A stretch of DNA of 64,000 nt from Lactarius indigo (GCA_025766275.1 JAFKAC010000073.1:124001-188000); one strand, 5' to 3'. Positions 20,620 through 32,427 are shown, counted from the stretch's first letter. Program-made: numbers and translations. Notes: generated by a model from the sequence alone, not told the origin.

Positions 20620-21493
20620 CCTTTGCAGTCAGCCTCATCCTTCTTCCTCTTTCCTGCAAGTCAGGCTTGATATGGCCCTTTTTGTTGCAGTAGTGGCAAG
20701 TTAGACCAGAGTGGTCCTTTTTGCCCTTCTTGCCTTGTCGACTTGACAGGGGGCCACCTTGTTGAGGGAGGAGCCAGAGGGCCCAGCGCGACGAGCTTCT
20801 TCTGATACTATGCGCGCTATGATCTCAGCGTGCTTTAAGTCCAGAGGGGGCCCCACTGGCGAGGATGGTAGAGGCCAATACCTCATAAGAGGGCGGCAGA
20901 TGCAGTGGAGGAGAATGAGACAGAATTGAGTGTCAGTGACACCCATCTGTGCGTTGGAGAGGGCAACCCGTAGCTCATTGAGCTTGGCCAAGCTGAGTGG
21001 CCATGGGTGCAGGAGTCGTCTAGGCGGGCTTGTGTTAACTGGATCCACAAGTTGAAGATAGTGGTGCTACCCGAAGGCACCAGCGTATACAGTCTCTGAG
21101 CTTGTCCCACTTGGCTTTGAAGGTGGGATAGGCGGTGTTGTTGGCGACAAGGGAGTAGACGTCAGGTTTGAGATAGAGGCGGAGGTACGCCTTTGCCCGA
21201 CGTTGTACTGAGTCCCATTCGTCTTGGGGAACATCAACTGGTCCATGGTGGAGGGTGAACACATCCTCTGCTTCATGCAGCGTGAGGATGGCTTCAATCG
21301 TTCCAGACCACTCATTCCAGTGGGTGCCGTCAAACTGTTCAAGGCGAATACCAGAGGGCATGCCGAACGTTGCGCCATAGGCAGCAGAGATTCGAGCAGA
21401 GGGTGAGGATCCAGTGGGGGGAAGCGTGGAGCCCCCCGCAGTAGCAGTAGCACCGGCAGCAGCGCCAGTGGGAGATGGTGCGCGAGAAGACAT
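20620..21493 (-). pseudogene. gag of the Copia element, frameshifted
   Basis: Starts at ATG 21493 with an Ala/Gly/Ser/Pro-rich N-terminus, then IRLEQFDGTHWNEWSGTIEA and YLRLYLKPDVYSLVANNTAY, the Copia Gag fold (UBN2-like). A frame change near 21100 breaks it. A zinc knuckle CHYCNKKGHIKPD is readable at about 20650-20700, but its last Cys is lost through an apparent extra base. Between 21494 and 22261 is untranslated leader with no gene I can support. Confidence 0.75.
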
Positions 21494-22261
21494 TGGGATG
21501 ATTTAATCTATCGCCGAGGAGCAGTCAGCGACAGTGCTTCATAGTTGCAAGATACAGAGATAGAGGGGATACCACTCCTGTCTGTGATTCTGTAAGGCCA
21601 GAACGCTAACGCGTCCTGCCTCCTGATAGTATGCCAGTGATACAAGGGCTAGGCCCAGGTTGAGGGAGTCCCTTTGCCATACCATGAGCTAGCTGCCAGC
21701 CAGGATGTGCCTAAGACACAGCTCAAATGGTTTGCGTCAGGGGGAAGGTGAAGTGGATGCTTTCAGAGCCCAAGGCTGTCTACCTCAGCCTCCTCGGCCT
21801 GTTGGTTGCCTCATCGCCACAAGTGGCTTTACTGAATCCTTTCCCATTGCCGCTACAAGGCAGGTATCTGGTTGCAGAACACCATAGTGGTGAACACCCC
21901 CCAGAGTCTGAACCAGGTTTTACACTCCCATGGTGAGGAGATCCTGCGCCCAGTGTGGAGCACCAGAGACAGCTGGCGCTAAGCTCCACAATACACAGCC
22001 CAGTGGGCCATGCACACCTGGATATGTAGTTAAGGGGCTACCAGACCCAGTCTCCTTGCGCATAGCGCAGGGGCTAGGAAAACAGTAGGGATGAAAGTAG
22101 GACTACTGGACAGTACATACACAGGAGGTTCCTTAGCAGAGACAAGTGGCGCCCCACTGCTCTCTGCCTTGGGCAAGGCTGGTAAGGCCCCAGACAGACC
22201 TTAGCCTGGTGTGTCCTCCTAGGAAGACAGTGACCAGCCAAGTGGAGTGGCTAGGGCACCA

Positions 22262-22273
22262 GGGCCCATAACC
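22262..22273 (-). other. Copia primer-binding site, anticodon arm of initiator tRNA-Met
   Basis: Directly after the 5' LTR on the minus strand comes GGTTATGGGCCC, complementary to GGGCCCATAACC, the anticodon stem-loop (CAT) of eukaryotic initiator tRNA-Met. As I recall, Drosophila copia uses a 5' half of this tRNA as primer with the same binding sequence. The match is seen in the sequence; the priming mode is inferred. Confidence 0.7.
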
Positions 22274-22902
22274 TGATGAACAGCACACATGAAGATGATA
22301 CTCACAGTGACAAGAAGACTGTGGTGAGATATCAAGAGTGGCTGAAAGGCAGCAACAGGGGTGAAGTCAAGCAGAGTGAAGCAGAGGTTGTCTGGCACAC
22401 AAACAGTGAGAACTGATATTGTTACATTGAAGGGAAGGGAGCTTACCTGGCACACAAACAGTGAGAACTGATGTGGACCAGGAGCGTACATGGTACTCTA
22501 CTTATACTCCTACAGAGGGTGACAGTAGTACAAGGTAAGTAACGCTAGTCACAGAATACAAAGGTGCTATTGTTCTACAAAGGGACAAAAGAGTGGACGC
22601 TTTGAGAACAAGGGAAAGGAGAACAAGAAGAGTCCAGAACTAGATGATATCATACTGACATCATAATAAAGATAATACCAAGTAAAGAACAAAGGAAAGT
22701 ATAAAGGCGTTATACAACGCAGAGTCCGGATGCATGATGTCATTAGAAGTACAGTGATGTCATATGTGACGCAATGATAAGTCCAGATTGTACAGATCAA
22801 ATAGTATCTAATCTACAAGTCCTGTATATCTAATCTAAAGCAGTCCATGCTGCAAGTCCGGTCCGTATGAGCCGCTAAGTGCGCAAGGGTCACTTATCAA
22901 CA
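22274..22902 (-). repeat. 5' LTR of the Copia element
   Basis: 629 bp, one base different from 16521-17149 (GGGGG versus GAGGG after CTCCTACA). The outer flank is the second CAAAG. Confidence 0.93.
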
Positions 22903-23481
22903 CAAAGTGAGACAATGAGACACTCATTGTCCTTATAAGTCTTTATTACTACTATACTTGGGCTAAATGCACCCTTTTATGGCAGGTGTCTCACTTTTGT
23001 TAAAACTGAGACATGTCTCACTTGCCTTTTATATCCTTGTTTCTTCTCACACTTACTGCGGATAGCTGTGCACCCTTTCTTCCTTTTCCCGTGCCTGCTG
23101 CGGATTGCTGTACTTTCTTCTCACGCTTACTGTGGATTGCTGTGTTACTTCTCACGCTTGCTGCGGATTGCGCCATTTGTTTGTTCCGCACAAACAAACC
23201 TTTTTCTATATAAGTCGTGGCCCTAGGTAGCTTGTATCCTTAGACTCGACTTCTTTACCATCACAGTATACATTGTTTTCCCATTCCCTTGGGGTAACTC
23301 TCTGCTGAACCGTCGAACCTCTTGAACCCCTGAACTCCTCTCACATCTTGAGTATTGTGTCATACTCTGAGATCCTTGTTAACCACTTAAACCTTGCCAT
23401 TATCGGCTGAACCCTCGCTCATTGACATAGAAAGACCAGACTTGCTCACGCCGAGCTGAACGTTCCTACTGTAACGTTACA
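22903..23481 (+). repeat. 3' LTR of element D, second part
   Basis: Begins with the second CAAAG (22903-22907), the Copia target-site duplication, and matches the 5' LTR to its end GTTACA. Together with 16379-16520, minus one CAAAG, it is 716 bp, the same as the 5' LTR. Confidence 0.92.
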
Positions 23482-24368
23482 ACGGTAAGAGGGAGCCCAT
23501 CGCCGTCATCCCCCCCGGGGACGACCTCATCGGCACGCAGGGAATTCTCCCTGCCGACCGCCCCCTCGAAGACCCAACAGGAGTTAGAAGCAGCGGAGGA
23601 TTGGCGGAGAGTGGCGAAGGATTGGGCCGACGAACAACTGCGCTTAGCGCAGAAGAGATTGAGCGAGTTGCGGCAGCGCAGGCAGCGCTCCCTAACGACC
23701 AGGCTCACGCTGACGACGAGGATTACTACCCGGTCAGACACCCCCTCCTTCGAACGCACAGCCACCCTACTGATCCCCGAGTCACCCCTTGGCTCATCCA
23801 CACCGATGGAACCCCCATGTCTCGAGGACGTGTGCGATTGCCCGGCGTCGCACTTCACACCCCCATTACGCACGACGAAGACCCCGCGCAGGTCCTTGCG
23901 CCTGAAGGGTTCAGGGCGAATCGACAGCCCCATTACATTCACTTCCCCATCACCGGGCCCGACGGCGTAGAGAGGAATGCCAGTCACGTTCAAATTGTCG
24001 GAGGTGCGAACCCTTTTGTCCTGGGACTTATCCCAGGCTCCCCTCACCTGTACGGCAAACCGCTCTATGCCTTCCCCATGCTATCACCCATGGGACGCGC
24101 CTTCATCGCTCACGAGGACCTGGTCATCCTCGCCGCCGACAAGATCACCGACCGCGCCCTACACCACATCGGGGATGAGTCCCTGACTGCGGAGGTGACG
24201 CGCTACCGAGCGGCCGCTTATGAAGAGGAGCGGCTCGCTGCTCGCATCCGCCAACTTCAGGCGATGCGGCTAGCCGCGAGGGATGACAAGAAGGACTGTA
24301 TTTACCGGTTGGAGAGGGCCAACGTCTTCGAGTGGCTCAACGACGAACAGTCTACGTGGACGGCATGA
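23482..24368 (+). pseudogene. pol of element B: C-terminal part behind the chromodomain
   Basis: Continuation of the B pol frame after removal of element D and one ACGGT. It encodes a module conserved with element C: a linker, then a beta-rich stretch (HYIHFPITGPDGVERN, NPFVLGLIPGSPHLYGKPLY) and a charged helical segment (LTAEVTRYRAAAYEEERL). Elements D and G have a recognisably similar module, but with zinc knuckles after it. The frame ends at TGA 24366-24368. Function unknown; by position it would be the C-terminus of integrase. Confidence 0.75.
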
Positions 24369-24410
24369 GATTTCCAGTGAGTCTGGGGACTCACGCTGAA
24401 AAGGGGGTGA

Positions 24411-24857
24411 TGTTACGGTTACGCGCATCGGACCCTTACTGTACCGGTTGTGGCTACGGCAGTAAGGTAGATTAGTCACGGACTCAGAGTTTACGGTAGG
24501 AGATAGGCGTAGAAGGATGACTCGATCCTAGTACGGATAGTAGTAGTATTAGGATTGCGGTACTTACGCGATACGTTGGACACTACATTACTGTGACTCA
24601 TAGCAGCGCTTGAAAGCCTGCTCTTCTTGTATTTAAGGAAGCTACAGAAGACCAAGATACGCCATCTTGGTCTTCTTCAATCGTCACTTCTTGCCTCGTT
24701 CATTTGTCTTCCTTAAAGACAGACGATATCCTTCAGTCTACTAGTGTCTTCGAACATCTAGACAGTGCCTTCGTGCCATACGCCTTCGGCGTGATCAGCT
24801 AAGTTGTCAAGTCGCCTTTACGAGCTCAAGTTGAGCTAACGTCGTGACGGCGTTACA
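24411..24857 (+). repeat. 3' LTR of element B
   Basis: 447 bp, TGTTACGG...CGTTACA, preceded by the polypurine tract GAAAAGGGGGTGA. TATTTAAG at 24630 and the self-primer site ATCTTGGTCTT at 24664-24674 are 34 bp apart. The outer flank, 24858-24862 (CCTGG), should be one TSD copy. Confidence 0.88.
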
Positions 24858-25285
24858 CCTGGCGTTCGAGGAGCTGCTCGCGATGCGGCCTTCGAAAAGC
24901 GCTGATGAACACCAGACAAAATGTGCGTTCTTGCGTGATGAGCCTTCATAATGCGTGCCCTTCCCTTTCGCACTGGACATACAAGACATTCAAACGTATT
25001 GTCGGAATGCCTCAAGAAATCTGGAAGGAAAAATGATACCAACATTAATGAAGATCGGCTAACGGCGTACCTGCAGAACTGAGGTCACCATTGTGCCTGT
25101 CTCCGTCCTCCCACATCGCACAGCGCAAATGGCCCATCATGATGATCCGTCTTGATGATGTTGCAAAAGTGTGTGAGTTCCTCACGTTCTTGCATTCGCG
25201 TGTCACGTGTCACGCGTCGCTGATTGCGGCCATCTTCCCATCACGTGACTTCTGTCTTATTGATTTCTGCGTCAGGCGTGCCTTG
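24858..25285 (-). pseudogene. Host segment between B and C, with a C2H2-like exon cut by element B
   Basis: On the minus strand an exon-like stretch follows a pyrimidine-rich TTCCAG at about 25027 and runs to the border of the B LTR at 24858. It encodes FLRHSDNTFECLVCPVRKG, then RARIMKAHHARTHILSGVHQ: C-x2-C and a His pair, like a C2H2 finger. The gene is not identified. B inserted within it (CCAGG flank). 25046-25285 shows nothing further that I can support; CCTTG 25281-25285 is the TSD of element C. Confidence 0.45.
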
Positions 25286-25734
25286 TGTAACGCTGTCACG
25301 ACGTTAGCTCGACTTGAGCACGTATAAGAGGCGACTGTGACTTAGCTAATCACGCACAAGGCGTATGGCACGAAGGCAACCTTTAGATGTTCAAAGACAC
25401 TAATAGATTTAGACGGCTCTCTATCTAGATAGAGGCGAAGCGAGATTCCCAGACAAGAAGTGACGATTGAAGAAGACCAAGATGGTGTATCTTGGTCTTC
25501 TGCAGCTATCTTAAATACAAGAAGAGCAGGCTTTCAAGCACTGCTATGAGTCACCGTATCGTAGCGTCCAACGTATCGCGTAAGTAGCGCAATCCTAATA
25601 CTACTACTACCTGTACTAGGATCGAGTCATCTTCAACACCTACCTCCTATCGTAAACTCCGAGTCCGTGACTAATCTACCTTACAGCCGTAGTCACAACC
25701 GGTACAGTAAGGGTCCAAGGCCGAAACCGTAACA
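25286..25734 (-). repeat. 3' LTR of element C
   Basis: 449 bp. On the minus strand TGTTACGGTTTCGG...GCGTTACA, preceded by the polypurine tract GAAAAGGGGGTGA. Self-primer site 25473-25483, TATA 25510-25517, 34 bp apart. Confidence 0.93.
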
Positions 25735-25764
25735 TCACCCCCTTTTCAGCTTGAGACTCCAGAC

Positions 25765-28700
25765 TCACCGGAAATCTCGTGCTGTCCACGTGGCCTGCTC
25801 ATCACTGATCCTCTCGAATACATTAGCCCTCTCCAGTCAGTAGATACAGTCTCTCTTGTCGTCCCTCGCTGCCAACCGCATGGCCTGAAGCTGGCGGATG
25901 CGGGCCGCGAGCCGCTCTTCCTCGTACGCGGCTGCACGGTAGCGTGTCACCTCCGCAGTCAGGGACTCGTCCCCGATGCGGTTCAGCACGCGGTCCGTGA
26001 TCTTGTCGGAGGCGAGGATGACCAGGTCCTCGTGGGCGATGAAGGCGCGTCCCGCAGCCAATAGCATCGGGAAGGCGTAGAGGGGTTTGCCGTAGAGATA
26101 GGGAGAGCCGGGGATAAGTCCCAATACAAATGGGTTCGCACCTCCGACGATCTGAATGTGACTGGCGTTCCTCTCTACGCCATCGGGTCCGGTGATGGGG
26201 AAATGAATGAAATGGGGCTGTCGATTCACCCTGAACCCCTCAGGCACAAGGACCTGCACGGGGTCGTCGTCGTGCGTAATGGGGGTGTGAAGTGCGACGC
26301 CAGGCAGTCGCACATGTCCTCGAGACATGGCGGTTCCGTCGGTGTGGACGAGCCATGGGGTGATTCGGGGATTAGTAGGGTGGCTATGCGTTCGAAGGAG
26401 GGGGTGTCTGACTGGGTAGTAATCCTCGTCGTCAGTGTGAACCTCGTTGTTAGGGAGTGCTGCCTGCGCTGCCGCAACTCGCTCAACCTCCTCTGCGCTA
26501 AGCGCAGTTGTTCGTCGGCCCACTCCTTCGCCACTCTCCGCCAGTCCTCCACTGCTTCTAACTCCTGTTGGGTCTTTGAGGGGGTGGTCGGCAGGGAGAA
26601 TTCCCCGCGTGCCAATGAGGTCGTCACCTGGGGGGATGACAGCAACAGGTTCTCGATTGCCGTTGTCGTCTCGGAAGATGTGAGCGACGGCATGCTGCTG
26701 CTCGTCGTCGGGCTGGTGAGTCGGGTCGGGGAACCTCTGTAGGACGTTAGCCCATTCTTGAGCGGTGATATGCCCCGTTCGCAAGTTTGCAGGTGTGTAC
26801 GGAGTGAGCTGGACCTGTTGAACCATGGTTTCTTCACCGTCTTCAATGATGCTGGCGGCGTCTTGTGTGACTTGGTCGAGGAGGATCGCCGTGGTGACAT
26901 GTCTGAGAGGGGAAGTGGGCATAGAGGTATAAGTGGATCGAAGGTAAAGGGGATACTCCTCGTAGTCGTTTGTGGGTTGGCTTTTAAGGAGTCTTACGGC
27001 TGTCCGGCCCGCTTGATATGCCTCTATTGCTTCTGGTGCGAATACGTCATCCTTATCGACCCACTGATTCTCCGAGTCTGGGTAGCCCTTCCATTTGATG
27101 AGGTATTGGAGCTTTTTGCAGTGGCCGAAATGCCGTGAGTCTAGAATAGCCTCGACCTCATATTCCTCTTCTCCTTCCACGAGGTCTGGTGGTGGTCGCG
27201 GGAAGTTTTCGCCATGAATGGTCGTGCTTTTGTACGGCGTGAGAAGATCTATGTGAAATACGGGGTGGATGCTCCACTGCGTGGGAAGTTCGAGGCGATA
27301 GTTGTAGGGGGACATCACCTGAACTACTTTAAATGGCCCGTGGCGTCTTGCCGCTAGTTTCGCCGTTGGTTGGTTGGTCCGGAGATGCTTCCCTTCCAGC
27401 CACACTTGATCTCCTACTTGATAATGTGGTGTGTTTCGGTGTTTCACCCACCCTTCTTGTGCCTTCTTGATAAGGCTTTGGGCTAGTTGTCACACTTCCT
27501 TCAACTGTGTCAATCTGGTAATCACATTTGGGATAGGGGATGGCTTATCCGTCCAATCAGCTGTCGGATCATAACCCATGAGTAGCATAAATGGTGATTG
27601 CTTTGTATGCTCATGGGGCTAATTGTTGTGAGCGAATTCTGCTATGGGAAGATATGCCGCCCAGTTATCTTGCCGCTCGTTGGCCCAGAACCGTAGATAC
27701 TGTTCCAACCACTGATTGGTCCGCTCCGATTGTCCGTCCGTCCGTGGATGATACACTGTCGAAACGTTTTGTTTGATGCCCAAGATTCAACAGACCTCTT
27801 TGGTGAATTTGGACGTAAACCGGGGGTCACAATCACTGATAATTTTACGCGGTAATCCGAATCGTTTAAACACGTGATTGACGTACAGGATAGCGGTCTC
27901 TTCTGCCGTAATTTCTTCATTACACGGGATGAATATCGACACCTTGCTACAGTCGTGGTCCGTGATAGTGAGAATGCTGTCGTACGATTGGGATGTTGGC
28001 AATTTGGTGATGAAGTCCAACGCAATGGTATGAAATGGGGGAGCATCTGTTATCGCAGTGATGGGGTACAGCGGTGCGCGGGTTGGTCTTGTGTTGACCT
28101 TATTCCGCTGGCAGTCAGCGCATCCTACCACATATTCATATACGTCCCAACGAAGGCGCGGCCACCAGTAATGTCATTCGACGATTCGCTGGGTCCTACT
28201 GATACCGGGGTGTCCATGAACAGGAAGATCGTGGTGGTCGTGTATTATGGCCCGGTATGTGGTCATAGGTCCCGTGATTACCAGCTTTCCATCCTTGTAC
28301 CATTCTCCTTCGATTTTCTTCAACTGGTGGGCGTCGACCCATGCCTTGATGATGGTTGGGTCTTGGACCCGTCTCGGTTGTTGCAGCATTGGGTGCATTT
28401 CCAGGGTGCGTGCGGTATTAGTGGCTTGTACAAAGACTTCTGGAGGTAGGACGACCACACCTTGGTTATCACCCTCTCCCTGGTCATAATCCGGTCGTCT
28501 GGATAGAGCGTCTGCTCTGCCGTTGTTCTTCCCCTTGATGTGATGGATCTCGAAGTCGTACTCCATCAATTCCAGCACTTCTCGGGCGACTCTTTGGCTG
28601 ATTTTCTGCGGAGTTTTCCAGTATTGGAGATTAAGGTGGTCGGAGAATATTTTGATCTTGTGTGGGGATCCTGCAAGTAAGGGTCTCCAGTGTCGAAGGG

Positions 28701-30583
28701 CTTTGACGATGGCAAGAAGTTCTAGGTCGTAAATGTCGTAGTTTCGCTCAGCTTCATTTAGCGTGGCCGAATAGTATCCTATCGGGTGCTTGCGACCATC
28801 ATTTTTCTTCTGCAGGAGTACCGCACCTACCGCAAATCCCGACGCGTCGACCTCCAGCTCAAACTGGTCTTGCAAATTGGGGTGCGCCAGCACCGGTTCT
28901 TCAGTCACGAGACATTTGAGAGTCTTGAATGCACGGTCTTCATCGTCTCCCCATTTCCACTCAGTATCCTTCCTGGTTAATCGGTTGAGTGGTCGTGCAT
29001 GGGTTGCAAAACCTCGGATGAAAAGGCGGTAAAAGTTACAAAAACCCAAAAATGATCGTACGTCCCTGACTTTGGTCGGTGTTGGCCAGTCTTTGATGCC
29101 ACGAACTTTTACTGGATCCATGCGTGTTACCCCCTTTTCAAGGATTACCCCCAGGTAATCCATCCGAGGTTGGTGGAATAGGCATTTCTCGAGTTTGAAG
29201 TAGAGGTCGTGTTCCTGGGCGACGCGAAGGACGTCCGTGACAGCTGCAACGTGGTCGGCGGACGTAGACCCCTCGCGTGTGGCAATGCCGATGTCGTCCA
29301 TATAGACCCGGATAACTGTACCACGAAGCTCGTGTTTAGCAATGGTATCCCGGTAAATGTGGTTCATCATGGTTTGGAAGGTTGCCGGCGAATTAGTGAG
29401 CCCAAAGAACATGACCGTTGGTTCAAAGAGTCCGAATTTGGTTTTGAAAGCCGCCTTTTCCTGGTCGCCGTCTCGTATGCGGATGTTGTTGTATCCCCAG
29501 CGAATGTCAAGCTTTGTGTAGATGTGGGTGTTGCTGAGGTCGTAAATGAGGTCTTGGATTAATGGAGGTGGGTATTGATTGCGTATAGTATGCGAATTAA
29601 TGACGCGGTAGTCCTGTACAGGGCGTAGCTGTCCGTCCTTCTTTTTAACAGAATGATGATGCGTACAGGGAGATCGAGGGGCGAAGGTACCCTTGTCAAA
29701 GTTTTTCGTCCAAAAACTCTTTGAGTTTTCCTTCCTCCTCCTGCATTAATGGATATATTTTACAATCGATCGTGGAGGGTGTATCGGGTTTAAAGTTGAT
29801 CGCGTGATCCCACAGCCTGGCAGGGGGAAATCTCTGGGATGCGTCTTCGCTGAAGAGCTTCTGAAAGGCCTGATACACTGCCGGCAGTTCTATAGGCGTC
29901 TCGTTTGTTTTTGCCCTGATGGCCAGTTCTGTGGACGTAGTTGCCCGCAAGTATGTGTCTTCTTCGTCCATCTCCAGGATGATTGCCTCCTTTTGCTCGT
30001 TAGTGAGGATAGACGCGATAACGGTATAACAATCTAGACTGTCCTGTGTACTGATTACAATTGGCATGACGTCTTTGCATATGACCGCATCCCTCCAATT
30101 GATGGTGGGTTCATATGTTGCCAGCCAGGGGTATCCCAGGACGATGTCTTCGCTTCCGAGATCCATGATGAGGAAGCGCATGGTCCTATGATATCCTTTG
30201 GCGTATACGTCTAGGTCGGTAAAATGAGTGATAGACCCAGCTTTATTTTCTGTATTGTCTATATTCCAAATCTTCCGCGGTTGGGCTAGCAATTGGATGC
30301 CAATACCCAGTTTTGTTGCGAAGTTTGGGTGCATGAAGTTGTTGGTGGCTCCAGAGTCCACCAATGCTCTTATATTGGCCATTCGGTAATTCGTGCGAAT
30401 TGAGACTGGAATTTGAAGGGAGCGAAAGCGTGTCATGATTACAGAATTACAATTTAAAGCCCTCACCCAGGCCGATGGGTTCAGGCGCTCCGAAAACCCT
30501 CTTTCCCCCATAGATCCTGCAATATCAGGTCTTTTACTTCGTCTGGTGTGTTTGCGACCCCGGTGAGCCATTCCTTGGCACAT
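25765..30583 (-). pseudogene. pol of element C: protease to chromodomain, multiple breaks
   Basis: Protease ALVDSGATNNFMHP, then RT start to a stop after FLDEKL (29696) and a deletion near 29650 inside the FFIKKKDG motif. 29412 onward holds RT with VYMDDIGIAT, RNase H (ELEVDASGFAVGAVL, DHLNLQYW) and the integrase finger. In integrase, stops occur at EVC-stop-ILG (27787), NN-stop-PHE and KEV-stop-QLA, where B has Arg or Trp codons. From 27447: GPY/F region, chromodomain (EEEYEVEAILDSRHFG, LIKWKGYPDSENQW) and the same C-terminal module as B. A last stop (CGG to TGA relative to B) shortens the end. Confidence 0.88.
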
Positions 30584-32405
30584 TCTTCCACTGTTTTACC
30601 GGTTGAGGCGGCCTGTATCTGAGCTGGCGGTAGTTCTTGTGCATAATAGTCGGTTTCTGTTGCGCGAATATTTGAGGATCCGGCGTTCTGCGGCTGCCAC
30701 TGCCATGGGTGTCTGGGGTGGGGGCAATTTCGTGAGAGATGGCCCGGTGCATTACAGTTATAGCATAACACCGTCCTTAGATCCCACCGTGACCCCCCTC
30801 TTCCTCGTCCTCGTACCCCCGGTCCTCCTCTTGGTGGGAAGGGGGGTTGGTTCATATACGGTGGTTTGCCGTAATCGATCTCCTCCGATCCTGCTAGTCT
30901 CGCCTTCGTTCGATCGGCAGAGGTATCCATCGCCCATGGGTTTGTGAGGTTTTGAGGGACAGTCCATCCGGCATTACCTGCTTTCTTCAGCTTGGTGTCC
31001 TTGTACTCATCCACTCTTGCTCGGATGTGAATGTAGTTGCGTTGTCGACGAAGTGTTGCCCGTTTCCACTCGTCGAATGTTTCTGGTTCGTCCAGATCGT
31101 AGGTCTTCTCATATAGCTTTTTGGGCAAACCCTTCGTGAACAAGTCGATGGTTTGGGGGTCGTTGAGGCAATAGCCAGCCTTCCTGGTGGCCTCCTCGAA
31201 TTCGTTGATGTATTTGTCAATGTCTCCGTCGACCATTTTGAGCCCCTTTCGCAACAGGGCTTGAGCTTGCTCTCGTTTGAGGGTATTGACGAACCTTTGG
31301 TTAAAACCCTCTGCTACTGCATTCCATAGATCCCTTGTATACTGATCTATTCCTTGTTGTACTTGTCGATTGAGCCACTTGAGGTACGAGAGTACCCATT
31401 CACTGACTGACACCCCCTTGATGTAAGAAAGGAAGAGGAGGCATCTTCGATAGTCGTTGCGCATGACGGGGGTGTCGAGGTTCATACCCCAATATACGTG
31501 CCATTGGGTAAGAAAGGAGTCGACCTTAGTACGATCTCTGTCGAAGATAGTGGGAGGTTCACCGGTCAGTTTTTCGTGTCCATGCCCTCCTCCTCCTAAT
31601 GGGTCTCCACCCCTGCCCCTGCCTGGGGGTCCTCCGCCTGGCGGGTTATTTGGAAGGTCCGGTGGGTTTCCTCCTCCACCCAGTCGTCGGGGGAAGTCTC
31701 CTCCTGGGGGTCCTCCCCATCCTGGTGGGGGGTCGAGTGGTAGTCCTCGTCTTGGCCCGTCTCCTGATGGAGGGTCGCCTTGGTCGGGCCCGATAGCTCG
31801 AAAGATTGCGGCGTTGTCTGCGGTCATTCGGTGTCCTGTCTCGGGGTTAATGGGTAGGAGATGTTGTTGAGATTCTTCTCTAATTGCTTCAGCTGCTTCT
31901 CGCGCGGCTTGCTCCCTTACGGTCATAATTTCTTCCGCCGTCATCGTGGTTGTGGCCATTTTCGTTGGATAGTGTATTGCTCAATAGGCCCAACGCTTGC
32001 TGGTCGATTTTCTTCGCTTTGTTCTTCTTCTTCGGTTTCTTCACTTACTGCTTCTCCAGTAGAGTGTTCCCGTATCTGGCCGTCAATCGGACCCCAATTG
32101 GCTCATGAGTTGAGTTCACGCGTGTCGATGTCGCACTGATACTGTCTTCCTGCTGGTCTAACGACGTCCTAGCGATGGTCTACGGGGTTCCACATAATTT
32201 CCACCCAACACAGATGGTCGAAATTGAACTCAACCGGTCTGAACCTTGTAGGTCCGTTAAATTCAATGAAATATCCTGTTTTGTCTCCTCGGTCTCTCCA
32301 CCGGGCTGCTCCTAAGAATCGGATTGGTACGTTGCGATCTCCCCTTCGTTCTAGATAGTAGGGACAGAAATTTGTCCACTGTTCTCGAGTGTTGACAGTC
32401 GCCAC
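30481..32405 (-). pseudogene. gag of element C, N-terminal domain broken
   Basis: The N-terminal domain begins at GTG 32405 (ATC GTG GCG), contains RFRPVEFNFDHLCWVE and stops at 32169. The main Gag frame, 31959-30481 (492 codons), is open. It has a coiled-coil-like start (EEIMTVREQAAREAAEAIRE), a Gly/Pro-rich linker and the capsid domain (EKLTGEPPTIFDRDR, TQWHVYWGMNLDTPVM, TKGLPKKLYEKTYDL). The CCHC knuckle CYNCNAPGHLSRNC and DLWGKEGFRSA close the frame. The -1 heptamer lies at 30493-30499. Confidence 0.85.
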
Positions 32406-32414
32406 GATTGAGGA

Positions 32415-32425
32415 ATCTTGGTCTT
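32415..32425 (-). other. Primer-binding site of element C, self-priming type
   Basis: AAGACCAAGAT on the minus strand, two bases after the LTR. Perfect 11-nt complement of ATCTTGGTCTT in the LTR. Confidence 0.75.
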
Positions 32426-32427
32426 AA

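Larger units (their letters stand above)
16521..22902 (-). mobile_element. Ty1/Copia element, full length, internally decayed
   Basis: 6382 bp with 629-bp LTRs (16521-17149 and 22274-22902), flanked by CAAAG on both sides. Gene order on the minus strand is gag, protease, integrase, RT, RNase H, the Copia order (integrase before RT). The LTRs differ at one base, yet gag and the protease/integrase part contain frameshifts, and a stop splits integrase from RT. Inserted in the 3' LTR of element D. Confidence 0.95.
9112..23481 (+). mobile_element. Gypsy element D (chromovirus), with a Copia element inside its 3' LTR
   Basis: Complete LTR retrotransposon inserted in element B: 5' LTR 9112-9827, gag, pol, and a 3' LTR starting at 16379 that is split by Copia (16521-22902) and ends at 23481. 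Without Copia the element is about 7.98 kb and both LTRs are 716 bp. TSD ACGGT is perfect. The LTRs differ at three positions by eye. Gag and pol are open throughout, so the element was intact when it inserted. Confidence 0.93.
7342..24857 (+). mobile_element. Gypsy element B, 3' part, carrying nested insertions
   Basis: B begins in the window inside its integrase region, because E-prime interrupts it at 7342. It continues to 9111, is split by element D (9112-23481, TSD ACGGT at 9107-9111 and 23482-23486), resumes at 23487 and ends with its 3' LTR (24411-24857). Its product is closely similar to that of element C. The 5' LTR, gag, protease and RT are not in the window. Confidence 0.9.
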
